Origin: Bradyrhizobium tropiciagri
Lineage (GTDB): Bacteria > Pseudomonadota > Alphaproteobacteria > Rhizobiales > Xanthobacteraceae
Assembly: GCF_018130545.1 (NCBI RefSeq)
Contig: NZ_JAFCKF010000014.1
Location: forward strand, 55,945-119,944
DNA length: 64,000 nt
Direction: 5' to 3'
The position numbers were made by a program, and so were the translations under genes. This document shows positions 1 to 8,771 of the stretch, in pieces (the stretch's first letter is position 1; every line of letters begins with the position of its first letter). Below the pieces are notes generated by a model that was not told where the DNA came from, did no database searches, and saw only the letters and a list, made by a program, of their open reading frames with translations.

Positions 1-1
1 C

Positions 2-673
2 AACCGCGAGACCGGCAAGGTGATCTCGGCCGAGAAGTATGTGTTCGCGAACTGGGCCAAGAAGTGGGACATCAACACGATGCGGGCGGAAGAGGATCCG
101 GACAAGCGTCCCGGCCCGGGCCACCCCGCCAAGGACATCTGCCCGAACCTGATCGGCGGCAAGAACTGGCAGCCGATGTCGTTCAACCCGCAGACCGGCC
201 TCGTCTACATCCCGAGCAACAACGTCTGCATGGATTGGTCGGTCTCCGACGTGAACTACAAGCGCGGGGTGTTCTATCTCGGCGCCGAATTCCCGACCAA
301 GCCCGGTCCCGGCGGCTTCCTCGGCGAACTCGTGGCCTGGGATCCCGTGGCCAACAAGAAGGTCTGGAGCATCAAGGAAGACCTACCCTTCAACGGCGGC
401 ACGCTGACGACCGGTGGCAATCTGGTGTTCTCGGGCAATCTGCACGGCGACTTCCGCGCCATCGATGCCAAGAACGGCAAGGTGCTGTGGAGCAAGAACC
501 TCGGCAGCGGCATCGGTGCCGGACCGGTGACCTATTCGGTCGACGGCAAGCAGTATGTCGCGATCGTGGTCGGTCGTACCGCGGCGCTGCCGGCCTTCCT
601 CGGTGACATCGGCAAGAAGATGGTCGCCGCGGCGCCGGAAGGCGGTTCGCTGTTCGTGTTCGCCCTGCAGTAA
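2..673 (+). CDS. PQQ-dependent alcohol dehydrogenase, C-terminal part (cut by window edge)
   Basis: The reading frame is open from the first bases, so only the last 223 residues of a longer quinoprotein are present. This class of periplasmic enzyme oxidises methanol, ethanol or similar alcohols with PQQ and a Ca or lanthanide ion and passes electrons to a cytochrome c. Visible are the beta-propeller segments with W-motif-like blades (NLIGGKNWQP, GLVYIPSNNVCMDW, GELVAWDP, GKVLWS) and the family-like ending GGSLFVFALQ. The metal- and PQQ-binding residues lie upstream of the window, so a XoxF-type enzyme cannot be told from an ExaA-type one. The next gene, 10 bases downstream, encodes a matching periplasmic binding protein/cytochrome fusion, which supports a shared operon. 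Confidence 0.88.
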   Translation, partial: NRETGKVISAEKYVFANWAKKWDINTMRAEEDPDKRPGPGHPAKDICPNLIGGKNWQPMSFNPQTGLVYIPSNNVCMDWSVSDVNYKRGVFYLGAEFPTKPGPGGFLGELVAWDPVANKKVWSIKEDLPFNGGTLTTGGNLVFSGNLHGDFRAIDAKNGKVLWSKNLGSGIGAGPVTYSVDGKQYVAIVVGRTAALPAFLGDIGKKMVAAAPEGGSLFVFALQ

Positions 674-683
674 CCATCGCGTA

Positions 684-1925
684 ATGGAGGCAGCATTGTC
701 CGTGTCCAGCATCAAGTCGAATGAAGTGCCGAGCTCAACGCGTAGCGTACAGTTGGGCAAGGCGATCCGGACCGTGCTGCTCTCCGCCGCGCTTCTTGCG
801 CCGGCCCTGTCGGCCGGCGCGGACGAAGCAAAACCGCCGCTGCGGCTCTGCGCCGATCCGACCAACCTGCCGTTCTCAAGCGACGAACCGGGCAAGCCCG
901 GCCTCTATCTCGAGATCGGCCAGGCGGTGGCGCAAAAGCTCGGCCGCACGGTGAGCTATAATTGGTACAAGTCCTATTTCGGCAAGCGCACCGTGCGCGA
1001 GACGCTGCTCAGCAAGCAGTGCGACGCCATGGTCGGGTTGCCGCTGATCGACGATTTCATGGGGCCTTCGGTGATCTTCTCGAAGCCGATCGCCCATGAA
1101 GGTTATGCGCTGGTCGGCGCCAGGGATCGCAAGCTCGCCGCCATCGACGACCTCAAGGGATTGCGGGTTGCGGTGCAATATCAGTCGACGCCGCAGAACC
1201 TGCTTGCGATGCGTGACGACATCCGGAAGGTCACCGTGCTCAGCCCGGAGGAGGGCATGACGGCCCTCGAACAGGGCAAGGTCGATGTCGCGTTCATCTG
1301 GGCGCCGGTGGCGGGTTGGCTCAACAAGACCAGCTACGGCGACAAGTATCAGATCGTGTCGACCGAGGGCGACGGCCTGCTCTGGGCGACCGCGATCGGT
1401 TTTGCCAAGGCGTCCGGCGCGCTGCGCGACGAGGTCGACGGCGTGCTGCCGTCGCTCGGGCCGGATATTGCCGCGCTGTTTGCCAAATATGGCGTGCCGA
1501 ACGGCGCCCCGGTGAAGTTCGGCCAGGCGGATCGGGCGACGACTTCGTCAGTCGGGACAAGCGAGCCTGTCACGGTTGGGCAGGCGGCCGCGGCCGAGAA
1601 ACCGGTCCAGACCGCCGCGACCACCGGGGATGCTAAGGGAGATGCCAAAGGGGATGCCAAGGGGGATCCAAAGGCGGGCCGGGAGGTGTTCAACGGAACC
1701 TGCGCCCATTGCCATGGTCCTGACGCAGTGCAAGCCGAGCGAAAGATCGATCTCAGGCTGCTCAAGAAGCGCTATGCTGACGAGATGGAATCGACATTCT
1801 GGAAGACGGTCCATGACGGGCGGCCAGCCAAGGGCATGCCGGCCTGGAAGGACGTCTTCAGCGACGATGAGCTCAGAAACGTATATGCCTATCTGCAGAG
1901 CGTGCAGGACACCGGCGGGAACTAG
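684..1925 (+). CDS. MxaJ/XoxJ-like periplasmic binding protein fused to cytochrome c
   Basis: The protein has 413 aa. An N-terminal signal peptide (hydrophobic stretch ending near ALSAGA) is followed by a substrate-binding-protein fold from about residue 50 to 275 (start LRLCADPTNLPFS), as in the MxaJ/XoxJ proteins that accompany PQQ dehydrogenases. A low-complexity GDAKGDAKGDAKGDPK linker then leads to a c-type cytochrome domain with the haem site CAHCH at residues 340-344 and a likely distal Met in KGMPAW. In methylotrophs the XoxJ-like and XoxG-like (cytochrome) partners are usually separate genes; here they form one polypeptide. ATG at 684 is used. In-frame TTG (696) and GTG (702), which follow a GGAGG at 686-690, are realistic alternatives. 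Confidence 0.82.
   Translation: MEAALSVSSIKSNEVPSSTRSVQLGKAIRTVLLSAALLAPALSAGADEAKPPLRLCADPTNLPFSSDEPGKPGLYLEIGQAVAQKLGRTVSYNWYKSYFGKRTVRETLLSKQCDAMVGLPLIDDFMGPSVIFSKPIAHEGYALVGARDRKLAAIDDLKGLRVAVQYQSTPQNLLAMRDDIRKVTVLSPEEGMTALEQGKVDVAFIWAPVAGWLNKTSYGDKYQIVSTEGDGLLWATAIGFAKASGALRDEVDGVLPSLGPDIAALFAKYGVPNGAPVKFGQADRATTSSVGTSEPVTVGQAAAAEKPVQTAATTGDAKGDAKGDAKGDPKAGREVFNGTCAHCHGPDAVQAERKIDLRLLKKRYADEMESTFWKTVHDGRPAKGMPAWKDVFSDDELRNVYAYLQSVQDTGGN
1629..1673 (+). repeat. 12-bp in-frame tandem repeat coding the linker
   Basis: Four consecutive units of the type GATGCCAAGGGG (the last partial, GATCCAAAG) encode the repeating GDAK linker between the binding-protein and cytochrome domains. Being a multiple of three, copy-number change would alter linker length without breaking the frame. 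Confidence 0.8.
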
Positions 1926-1949
1926 GCGAACAGCAGTGCGAGGGTCCTC

Positions 1950-2630
1950 ATGATGGGGTTCCTGATCATCGACGATCACCCCCTGTTTGGCGAAGCGCTT
2001 GGCAACGCCATCCGCATCTCGCACCCCGATGCCCGGATCTATGAGGCCACCTCGATCAAGGGCGCGCTCGGCATCCTCGCCAGCGAGCCGAATATCGATC
2101 TGGCGCTGCTCGATCTGCTGCTGCCCGACGTCGTCGGCTTCTCCGGCTTCCAGAAGATCAGGGACCGCTATCCGCGACTGCCGATCGCCATCGTGTCCAG
2201 TGAAGAGGACAAGCACACCATCCGCGAAGCGCTGGAAATGGGCGCCGTCGGCTATCTGCCGAAGTCGACCTCGCTCGGGGAGCTGTCGCAGGCGATCGCG
2301 CGCGTGCTGAGCGGATCGGTGTCGGCGCCGCGCGATTTCGTCGCGGTCGGCGCACTCGATCAATCCGAAACCGCGCGGACGCTGCGTGAGCGGATCCAGA
2401 AGCTGACGCCGCAGCAGATTCGTGTGCTGCATCTGATCATCCGCGGCCTGCAGAACCGCGAGATCGCCTCCGAACTCAAGCTCGCGGAATCCACCGTGAA
2501 GGCGCATGTCACCGAGATCCTGCGCAAGCTGAAGCTGTTCAGCCGCAACAAGGCGATCATCGAGCTCGGCAAGATTCCGCTTCCGGTCCTCGAGACCAGC
2601 TCGGGTGCGAAGGCAGAGAAGGCGCCCTAG
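1950..2630 (+). CDS. LuxR/NarL-family response regulator 1
   Basis: The protein has 226 aa. A receiver domain spans residues 3-120, with acidic pocket D8/D9, phospho-acceptor D55 in LALLDLLLPD and the conserved K in GYLPKS. A LuxR-type helix-turn-helix follows (about 150-215, LTPQQIRVLHLIIRGLQNRE, then ESTVKAHVTEILRKL). ATG at 1950 is followed directly by a second ATG at 1953; either may start. The gene begins 24 bases after the cytochrome fusion and is on the same strand. The closest known context is the ErbR/AgmR-type regulators that control PQQ alcohol-oxidation genes in Pseudomonas. That role is inferred from neighbourhood, not shown. Confidence 0.88.
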   Translation: MMGFLIIDDHPLFGEALGNAIRISHPDARIYEATSIKGALGILASEPNIDLALLDLLLPDVVGFSGFQKIRDRYPRLPIAIVSSEEDKHTIREALEMGAVGYLPKSTSLGELSQAIARVLSGSVSAPRDFVAVGALDQSETARTLRERIQKLTPQQIRVLHLIIRGLQNREIASELKLAESTVKAHVTEILRKLKLFSRNKAIIELGKIPLPVLETSSGAKAEKAP

Positions 2631-2701
2631 CTTGCTGCATCACGAGGCGATTGCATTGAACGTCCTGCCTATAGGCTGCCGCTCAGCTTTGGGATAACGT
2701 C

Positions 2702-3490
2702 GTGCGCATCATGGCTGTCACAAGCGATCCGAAGGAGGACGGCGCAGCGTTGACCACGACCGCGCCCCTGGCGGACCAGCCGCCGCTCGAGAAGGCGGGT
2801 GCGCCTCGACTGCTGATCGTCGAGGATCACCCGCTGTTCCGTGCCGCTTTGATCGGCGTGATCGAGGCCGAATTTCCTGATGTCGAGGTGCTGCAGGCGA
2901 CCTCGATCGATGGCGCGCTGGATGTGATCGCCGCGCGCGAAGGGCTCGATCTGATCCTGCTCGATCTGTCGATGCCAGGGACCACGGGGCTGCTCGGTGC
3001 GTACAGGGTGCGGGCCGCGGCACCGCGCAGTGCGCTGGTGATCGTGTCGGCGCATGACGATTCCCGGATCGTCGGCGGCGCGATCTCGCTCGGCATCTCC
3101 GGCTACATCCCGAAATCGACGCCGAAGGTCGAGCTGGCGCGGCTATTGCGCGGCATCCTCGAGGGCGAGGTGTGCCTGCCGACGCGTTTCCGCGATACCG
3201 CCGCCGCACGGAAGGCGCAGGCCGAGACCAAGCAGCTGATGCAGCAGCTCGGCCAGTTCACCGCCCAGCAGCTGCGCGTGCTCGACATGATCTGCCGCGG
3301 GCTGCAGAACAAGCACATCGCCTATCAGCTCGATATCTCCGTCACCACCGTGAAGGTGCATGTCTCGGAGATCCTGCGCAAGCTCGGCGTGCGCAGCCGG
3401 ACCGAGGCCATCATCGCGCTGTCGAAGCTCGATTTCGGCAAGCACGACCATGCGCCGGTAACGGCCTCGCCGCACAACGCCGAATCATAG
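2702..3490 (+). CDS. LuxR/NarL-family response regulator 2
   Basis: The protein has 262 aa and is a paralogue of the preceding regulator. An extra 35-residue N-terminal extension precedes the receiver (LLIVEDHPLF, phospho-acceptor D88 in LDLILLDLSMPG, K in GYIPKS). The C-terminal LuxR helix-turn-helix spans about residues 190-255. GTG at 2702 is the longest start; ATG at 2711 gives a protein three residues shorter. The gene is convergent with the hybrid kinase and overlaps its 3' end by 6 bases. Two near-identical regulator architectures facing one kinase suggest two outputs for the same phosphorelay, which is an inference. Confidence 0.87.
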   Translation: MRIMAVTSDPKEDGAALTTTAPLADQPPLEKAGAPRLLIVEDHPLFRAALIGVIEAEFPDVEVLQATSIDGALDVIAAREGLDLILLDLSMPGTTGLLGAYRVRAAAPRSALVIVSAHDDSRIVGGAISLGISGYIPKSTPKVELARLLRGILEGEVCLPTRFRDTAAARKAQAETKQLMQQLGQFTAQQLRVLDMICRGLQNKHIAYQLDISVTTVKVHVSEILRKLGVRSRTEAIIALSKLDFGKHDHAPVTASPHNAES

Positions 3491-4858
3491 CCGCGCGCCG
3501 GACTGCTCCGCCGCCAGCAGGAACGACAGCAGCGAGCGCATCTCGGCCGGCTTGATCGGCTTCTTCAGGAGTTCATGGCCGAAGGCGGAGACGTCGGATG
3601 CGGCCTTGGCCGAATAGTCGGCGGTGACGATGATCGCCGGGACCTTGGCGTTGATCTCGCCGCGGATCACATCGACGGCCTGGATGCCGGTCTCGCCATT
3701 GTCGAGATGCAAATCGGCGATGATGGCGTCGGGAATGCCGTCCAGCGCATGGATGCGCTCGAGCGCCTCGGTCTTGGAGATCGTCACCGCGACGTCGCAG
3801 CCCCATTTCTCCAGCAGATGCGCGAGACCCTCGGCGCTCGACAGGTCGTTCTCGATCAGCAGGATCTTCGCGCCTTCCATGCCGCCGTAGCGATAGTCGA
3901 CGCTGGCCTGCTCGCGCACGGGGATCGCGACCGGATCGAGCGTGCGCGGCACGGTGACCGAGAACACCGAGCCCTTGCCGGCGTGCGAATTCAGCCTGAT
4001 GTCATGGCCGAGCAGATCGGCAAACCGGCGCACGATCGAAAGCCCGAGCCCGATGCCGGCCTTGTCGCCGGCGCTGGTCTCGCCGCGCTGGAATTCGACG
4101 AAGATCGCCTCGCGCTGGGCTTCCGGGATGCCCGGCCCGGTGTCATGCACCTCGATGCAGATGTCGTCACCCCTGGCGCGGCATCCCATCAGCACGGTGC
4201 CGCGATGGGTGTAGCGCAGCGCGTTGGCGACGAGGTTTTGCAGGATCCGGCGCAGCATCAGCGGATCGGAGCGAACCACTGCAGACGACGGCATGATCCG
4301 GAAGCCGAGGTTGCGCTTGGCGGCGGTCGCGACGAATTCCTGCTCCAGCGCCTCGAACAGCGCGGCGATCGCGACCGGGCCGAATTCGGGTCGCAGCACG
4401 CCGGCATCGAGCTTCGAGATGTCGAGCAGCGTCCGCAGCATGTCTTCCAGCGTCGCCAGCGAACGGTCGATCTGGTCGGTCAGCGCAACGCTCTTCGGCT
4501 CGGTGGCCATTTCAGCGAGTGCGGACAGCGTCAGCCGTGCCGCGTTGAGCGGCTGCAACAGGTCGTGGGTCACCGAAACCAGCACCGATGATTTCAGCGA
4601 GCTCGCCGCCTCGGCCTGCTGTTTGGCCTGCAGCAGGCGTCCATTGGTTTTCTCCAGCGATTGCAGCGCCTGCTTGAGCTGCTGGGTGCGGTCGCGCACC
4701 TGCTGGTCCAGCGCAATCGCAGTCTCGAACAGCGAGAAGGCGTTGAGCTGCTGGTCGGTCGACCGTTCGACGCGCGACATCAGCGCGGCGTTGATCTTGC
4801 GCAGCTTCTCGGCTTCGCGTTCGAGGGCTGCAATGCGCGTGGTCTTGCTGTCGGTCAT
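3485..4858 (-). CDS. Hybrid sensor histidine kinase, NahK/ErcS' type
   Basis: The protein has 457 aa and is soluble, with no membrane segment. An N-terminal coiled coil (about 8-90) leads to the H-box with H98 in VTHDLLQPLNAARL, a form typical of NahK/ErcS' kinases. The ATPase domain follows (N-box NLVANALRYTHRG, DTGPGIP, GIGLGLSIVRRF), then a C-terminal receiver with D382 in IIADLHLD and K in KKPIKP. ATG at 4858 overlaps the stop of the upstream FIST gene as ATGA, which implies translational coupling. A long open frame continues upstream, but there it overlaps the FIST gene, so it is not used. Kinases of this class act in phosphorelays with NarL-type regulators such as the two genes next door. 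Confidence 0.9.
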   Translation of the reverse strand: MTDSKTTRIAALEREAEKLRKINAALMSRVERSTDQQLNAFSLFETAIALDQQVRDRTQQLKQALQSLEKTNGRLLQAKQQAEAASSLKSSVLVSVTHDLLQPLNAARLTLSALAEMATEPKSVALTDQIDRSLATLEDMLRTLLDISKLDAGVLRPEFGPVAIAALFEALEQEFVATAAKRNLGFRIMPSSAVVRSDPLMLRRILQNLVANALRYTHRGTVLMGCRARGDDICIEVHDTGPGIPEAQREAIFVEFQRGETSAGDKAGIGLGLSIVRRFADLLGHDIRLNSHAGKGSVFSVTVPRTLDPVAIPVREQASVDYRYGGMEGAKILLIENDLSSAEGLAHLLEKWGCDVAVTISKTEALERIHALDGIPDAIIADLHLDNGETGIQAVDVIRGEINAKVPAIIVTADYSAKAASDVSAFGHELLKKPIKPAEMRSLLSFLLAAEQSGARL

Positions 4859-6027
4859 TGCGGCGCGATCGCCCGCTTGCCGATGGCAATGCCGGTCAGC
4901 GTCTGGTTGACATGCATGGAGCGATATTGCTCGCCATAGGTCTGAAAGCCAATCACCTTGTTGCGGCGATAGAGCTCCGACATCTCGCGTGACAGCTGGC
5001 GCTGCTCGACGTCGAGCCGGCGCAGCACGCATTCGAAGCCGATGAACATCGAGACCTCGCCGAGATCCTCGGTCAGCTCCTTGAGCAGGCGGCTGGTCAC
5101 GTCGATCGGGTCGCGCTCGCGCGCCACCGTCAGCACCATGCCCTCGTCGATCGCGCAGAAGAACTGCAACGACCCGTCGGGATTGGTACGCTGGATCGAG
5201 CGCGCGTAATAGGCGCCGCCGACCCGGACCAGCACCGGATGCGCGGCGAACGAGAACAGTTCGAGTTTGCTGTTGCTGAGACCCACGGCGCGGGAATATT
5301 CTAGCGCCGCCGGCTCGGCGTTCAATTCCTTGACGATACGGTGCTCGGTGTCGGCCTCGGTCACCACCATCTTGGTCGAGGTCGGCTCGAAATGGTCGCA
5401 CTTGAAGGTGCGGAACGGCAGCCGGGTCCGGATCAGAATCAGGACGGCGGCATCGCTATGGGCCTTGCCGTCATGGAAGACCCAGGACTTCTCGAACCGC
5501 AGCCCGTCGCCGGCGGAGCCGCCGACCACCGGGATGTCGCCGAGCGAGGCGTAGATCGCCGACATGATGGTCTCCTCACGCTGGCACATGCCGTCGATGA
5601 AGAGCAGTCCGAAGGACTCGTCGGTGTGGTCGCAATGCTCGGTGCGTTGCGCGAATTCGTGCTGCAACTCGGTGCAGATCGAGCGGCCGTGGTCGACCCG
5701 GAAGGTCGAGACGTCGAACAACGGCCGGGCCGCGATGACGAAATCGGCCGCCACGAAGCCCATCGCGACGACGCTGTCCTCATCCCAGCCGCCCGGTGAC
5801 AATTCGCCGGCGGTGGTGCAGCCGAAGATCGGAACATCGGGCATCCGCCGCGACAGTTCGGCGATGAATTGCTGCGGATCGTAGAACGGCGACACGAATA
5901 CCACGAGCATGGCGAGATCAGTCGCCGCCAATTGGCGCGCGATCTCCTCGGCCGCCTCCCGCGGCCCATCGGTCTTTGCCTGCACCACGACAATGCTGTC
6001 GGTGGCGCTGCCGTTCTGCTTCGCCAA
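4855..6027 (-). CDS. FIST-domain sensor protein (NosP-like)
   Basis: The protein has 390 aa, with FIST N and C domains along its whole length. Landmarks are VPIFGCTTAGELSPGGW near residue 75, VVGGSAGDG in the middle, and the C-terminal end YGEQYRSMHVNQTLTGIAIG. The start is TTG at 6027, chosen because AGGGAG lies about 7 bases upstream and homology-like sequence begins there; the first in-frame ATG is deep inside the fold. In Pseudomonas the FIST haem protein NosP senses nitric oxide and inhibits the adjacent kinase NahK. The same gene order and a 4-base overlap are seen here. Haem binding cannot be read from sequence alone. Confidence 0.87.
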   Translation of the reverse strand: MAKQNGSATDSIVVVQAKTDGPREAAEEIARQLAATDLAMLVVFVSPFYDPQQFIAELSRRMPDVPIFGCTTAGELSPGGWDEDSVVAMGFVAADFVIAARPLFDVSTFRVDHGRSICTELQHEFAQRTEHCDHTDESFGLLFIDGMCQREETIMSAIYASLGDIPVVGGSAGDGLRFEKSWVFHDGKAHSDAAVLILIRTRLPFRTFKCDHFEPTSTKMVVTEADTEHRIVKELNAEPAALEYSRAVGLSNSKLELFSFAAHPVLVRVGGAYYARSIQRTNPDGSLQFFCAIDEGMVLTVARERDPIDVTSRLLKELTEDLGEVSMFIGFECVLRRLDVEQRQLSREMSELYRRNKVIGFQTYGEQYRSMHVNQTLTGIAIGKRAIAPQ

Positions 6028-6492
6028 ACGCGTTCTCCCTGACCAGAATTTTTTGCTTTTCTTGGCGCGGCCGGTCGTGACAGCGCGGGTCTTAAGGGCA
6101 TACGGGGCCTGCCGCGATCGGTTGTGGCCGGGCCTGCCTTTATATTCTAGGTCGTGAGGGGAAATGTCATTGGCCGGCCGACTTCGCCGGCAGCCAGGCT
6201 CGCCGCGAGCGCCAACGGCGCCGCTCGACGCGATGACATGGGACACCTCCCGATGTGTTGTCCTGGCCCGGGCAGGGTCAGGTTTGATCGGTTCTAAACT
6301 ATCGGGCCGGACCCGCGCGTCAATCACCTTGCCCACCCCCCTGGCCCGACCAAGGTAGTACTGGGCCGATACGGGTGGAGCCGCTGCCCATTTACCGGGC
6401 CTTATTGATTCTGCCTTAGTTTTGCCCTCCGGGGGCTGGGGCAGGTTGCTGCCGGACCCCGCGTGGTTTTCAGAATGAAGACGGGGGTTGGA
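6028..6492. other. Divergent intergenic region between FIST gene and chemoreceptor
   Basis: No gene is supported in these 465 bases. The stretch must hold the promoters of the FIST-kinase pair (minus) and the chemoreceptor (plus). It includes an A/T-rich patch near 6048-6061 that is unusual in this GC-rich DNA, but no convincing -35/-10 pair was assigned. Confidence 0.5.
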
Positions 6493-8526
6493 ATGCCGGG
6501 ACTGAAGCGATCGTTGTCGATCAGGTTCCCAACCCTCAGATTCCGCGCCAAGATCATGCTCGGCTTTGCCGTCACCTTGGCGCTGTCGGCAGCCACCATG
6601 GGCTTTGCCTATATGGGCTTCGAGCGGGTCTCCGGCGGCGTCGGCTCCTATCGCCAGAGCGTCGCGGAAGCCGATCTCGCCCGCAACATCGACCGCGAAT
6701 TGATCTCCTACCGTTCGCTGGCGCGCTACTACGTCGCCACCGGCAAGGAGGACGACGCCAAGGCCGCGCTCGCCGCCGAGGCCAGCCTGAAGGATGCCAT
6801 CGTGGCATCGATGAAGGGCACCACCAATCCGGCCCGGCTCGAGCAGGTCACCAAGCTGGAGCGCGAATTCCGCGCCTTCACCAAGATCTTTGCCGAGATC
6901 GTCCGCATCAAGGACGACAGCGCGCTGACCGCGCAGAACAAGCTGACGCGCAGCGCGACCTCGATGCGTTACAAGCTCGACGATCTCCCGAGCAACGCCG
7001 ATGATTCCGAGCTGCAATCGATCCAGTTCGGCGCCAAGAAGGTGGCCGACCAGTTGCTGTCGATCACCGGCGCGGTCAACACCTTCGTCGTCAATGGCGA
7101 CAAGACCGTCGCCTCCAGCGCGCTCGCCCGCTTGAAATTCGCCGACAATCTGGTGAAGGCGATCACCTCGAAGGACGAGCGGATCACCCAGAGCGTGAAG
7201 GACATTACCGGCCTGCTCGAAGAGTACCGCGAGGCGCTCGCCAAGCTGATCGCGAATGCGAAGTCGATCGACGAGTTGACGGTCGAGATGACGGAATCCG
7301 CGGCTGCCATCAGCCAGGGCGCGGCGGCGATGAAGTCCGATTTGCTCGCCGACCAGAAGCGGCTCGAGACCGAATCGCACACCATGATCGGCGACACCGA
7401 GCAGCTGATCCTGATGCTCGCGGCCGGCAGCTTCGTGCTCGGGCTGGTGTGGGCATTCCTGCTCGGCAAGGGGATTTCACGGCCGATCGCGGCGATGTGT
7501 GCGGCAATGCGCGAGCTCGCAGCCGGTAATTTCGACGTCGTGCTGCCCGGCCTCGGCCGCCGCGACGAACTCGGCGAGATGGCCGGTGCGGTGGAAGAGT
7601 TCAAGGTCCAGGCGGTCGCCAAGGCTGAACGCGACGCCGCGACCCAGGAAGCGCAGAACAAGGCGAGCGCGACCGCGCGGCGCAACGAGTTGATTCGCTT
7701 TGCCGACGAATTCGAATCCGCGGTCGGCGCGATCGTCTCCAACGTGTCGGCTTCCGCCGTGCAGCTCGAATCCGCGGCCGGTACACTGACCCGGACTGCG
7801 GAGACCACGCAGAACTTGTCGAGCCAGGTCGCCGGCGCGTCGGAAGAGGCCTCCAGCAACATGCAGTCGGTGGCGTCTGCGACCGAGGAATTGTCGGCGT
7901 CGGTCGACGAGATCGGCCGCCGCGCCAAGGAATCCAGCCAGATCGCCGATTCGGCCGTGCGTCAGGCTGAGCAGACCGATGCGCGGATCGGCAAGCTGTC
8001 GCGCGCCGCGCAGGAGATCGGCGATGTGGTCAAGCTGATCACGGCGATCGCGGAGCAAACCAATCTGCTGGCGCTGAATGCCACCATCGAGGCCGCGCGC
8101 GCCGGCGATGCGGGTCGTGGCTTCGCGGTGGTCGCCTCCGAGGTGAAGTCGCTGGCGAGCCAGACCGCGCGCGCCACCGACGAGATCTCCAGCCACATCT
8201 CCGGCATGCAGGCCGCAACGCAAGAATCGGTCGCCGCTATCAAGGAGATCGGCGGCACGATCGGGCAGATCTCCGGGATCGCGACCAACATTGCAAGCTC
8301 GGTCGAGCAGCAGAGCGCGGCCACGCAGGAGATCGCGCGCAGCGTGCAGAACGTCGCGCAAGGCACCCAGGAAGCCGCCTCCAGCGTCACCCAGGTCAAT
8401 CGCGGCGCCACCGAGACGGGTGCTGCCTCCGAAGAGGTGCTGAACTCGGCTCGCTCGCTGTCGGTCGAGAGCTCGCGGCTGCGCGAGGAGCTCGACCGCT
8501 TCATGGCGAACATCCGCGCGGCGTAG
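6493..8526 (+). CDS. Methyl-accepting chemotaxis protein
   Basis: The protein has 677 aa. A first membrane segment lies near residues 18-40, a periplasmic four-helix-type sensor region of about 260 residues follows, then a second membrane segment ([20 protein letters not shown]) and a HAMP domain. The cytoplasmic signalling domain carries the tip [18 protein letters not shown] and the flanking [13 protein letters not shown]. No CheR-binding pentapeptide is present at the C terminus (ends MANIRAA). ATG at 6493 is preferred because a G-rich ribosome site precedes it and the basic N terminus fits an inner-membrane insertion signal. GTG 6463 and ATG 6475 are in-frame alternatives. The gene is divergent from the FIST-kinase operon; its ligand is unknown. 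Confidence 0.9.
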   Translation: MPGLKRSLSIRFPTLRFRAKIMLGFAVTLALSAATMGFAYMGFERVSGGVGSYRQSVAEADLARNIDRELISYRSLARYYVATGKEDDAKAALAAEASLKDAIVASMKGTTNPARLEQVTKLEREFRAFTKIFAEIVRIKDDSALTAQNKLTRSATSMRYKLDDLPSNADDSELQSIQFGAKKVADQLLSITGAVNTFVVNGDKTVASSALARLKFADNLVKAITSKDERITQSVKDITGLLEEYREALAKLIANAKSIDELTVEMTESAAAISQGAAAMKSDLLADQKRLETESHTMIGDTEQLILMLAAGSFVLGLVWAFLLGKGISRPIAAMCAAMRELAAGNFDVVLPGLGRRDELGEMAGAVEEFKVQAVAKAERDAATQEAQNKASATARRNELIRFADEFESAVGAIVSNVSASAVQLESAAGTLTRTAETTQNLSSQVAGASEEASSNMQSVASATEELSASVDEIGRRAKESSQIADSAVRQAEQTDARIGKLSRAAQEIGDVVKLITAIAEQTNLLALNATIEAARAGDAGRGFAVVASEVKSLASQTARATDEISSHISGMQAATQESVAAIKEIGGTIGQISGIATNIASSVEQQSAATQEIARSVQNVAQGTQEAASSVTQVNRGATETGAASEEVLNSARSLSVESSRLREELDRFMANIRAA

Positions 8527-8550
8527 TGCGCACGCTTGCCAATCAATGAT

Positions 8551-8578
8551 CGTCGTCCCGGCGTGCGCCGGGATGACG
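8551..8578. repeat. REP-like palindrome
   Basis: A GC-rich dyad of the form GTCGTCCCGGCG, a short TGCG loop, then CCGGGATGAC lies just after the chemoreceptor stop. The shape is that of short dispersed palindromes found between genes in Bradyrhizobium and Rhodopseudomonas. It could also act as a transcription end signal, though no T-run follows. Confidence 0.6.
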
Positions 8579-8771
8579 CCGTTGGTTGACGAGACGGCGA
8601 GCCAAATCCCGTCCGAACCCGTGCTTCAACTCGACTACCCATGCCGCAATGCGGGAACCCTTGCCGGCCTGCGGCGTTGAGGTCGCGTGGCGGGCACTCG
8701 GTTTGCCGCAATTCCGGGAGAGTGAACCTTGGAACACATCGTTCCGGGGTTTTTCTCATTGGCCGATTCTG

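Noticed and set aside
3485-5401. Longer 638-codon frame for the hybrid kinase
   Set aside because: The upstream part overlaps the FIST gene in another frame and has arginine-rich, non-natural sequence; the ATG at 4858 fits the ATGA overlap.
6028-7380. Upstream extension of the FIST frame to 7380
   Set aside because: It runs antisense through the chemoreceptor gene and shows no domain; TTG 6027 has a ribosome site.
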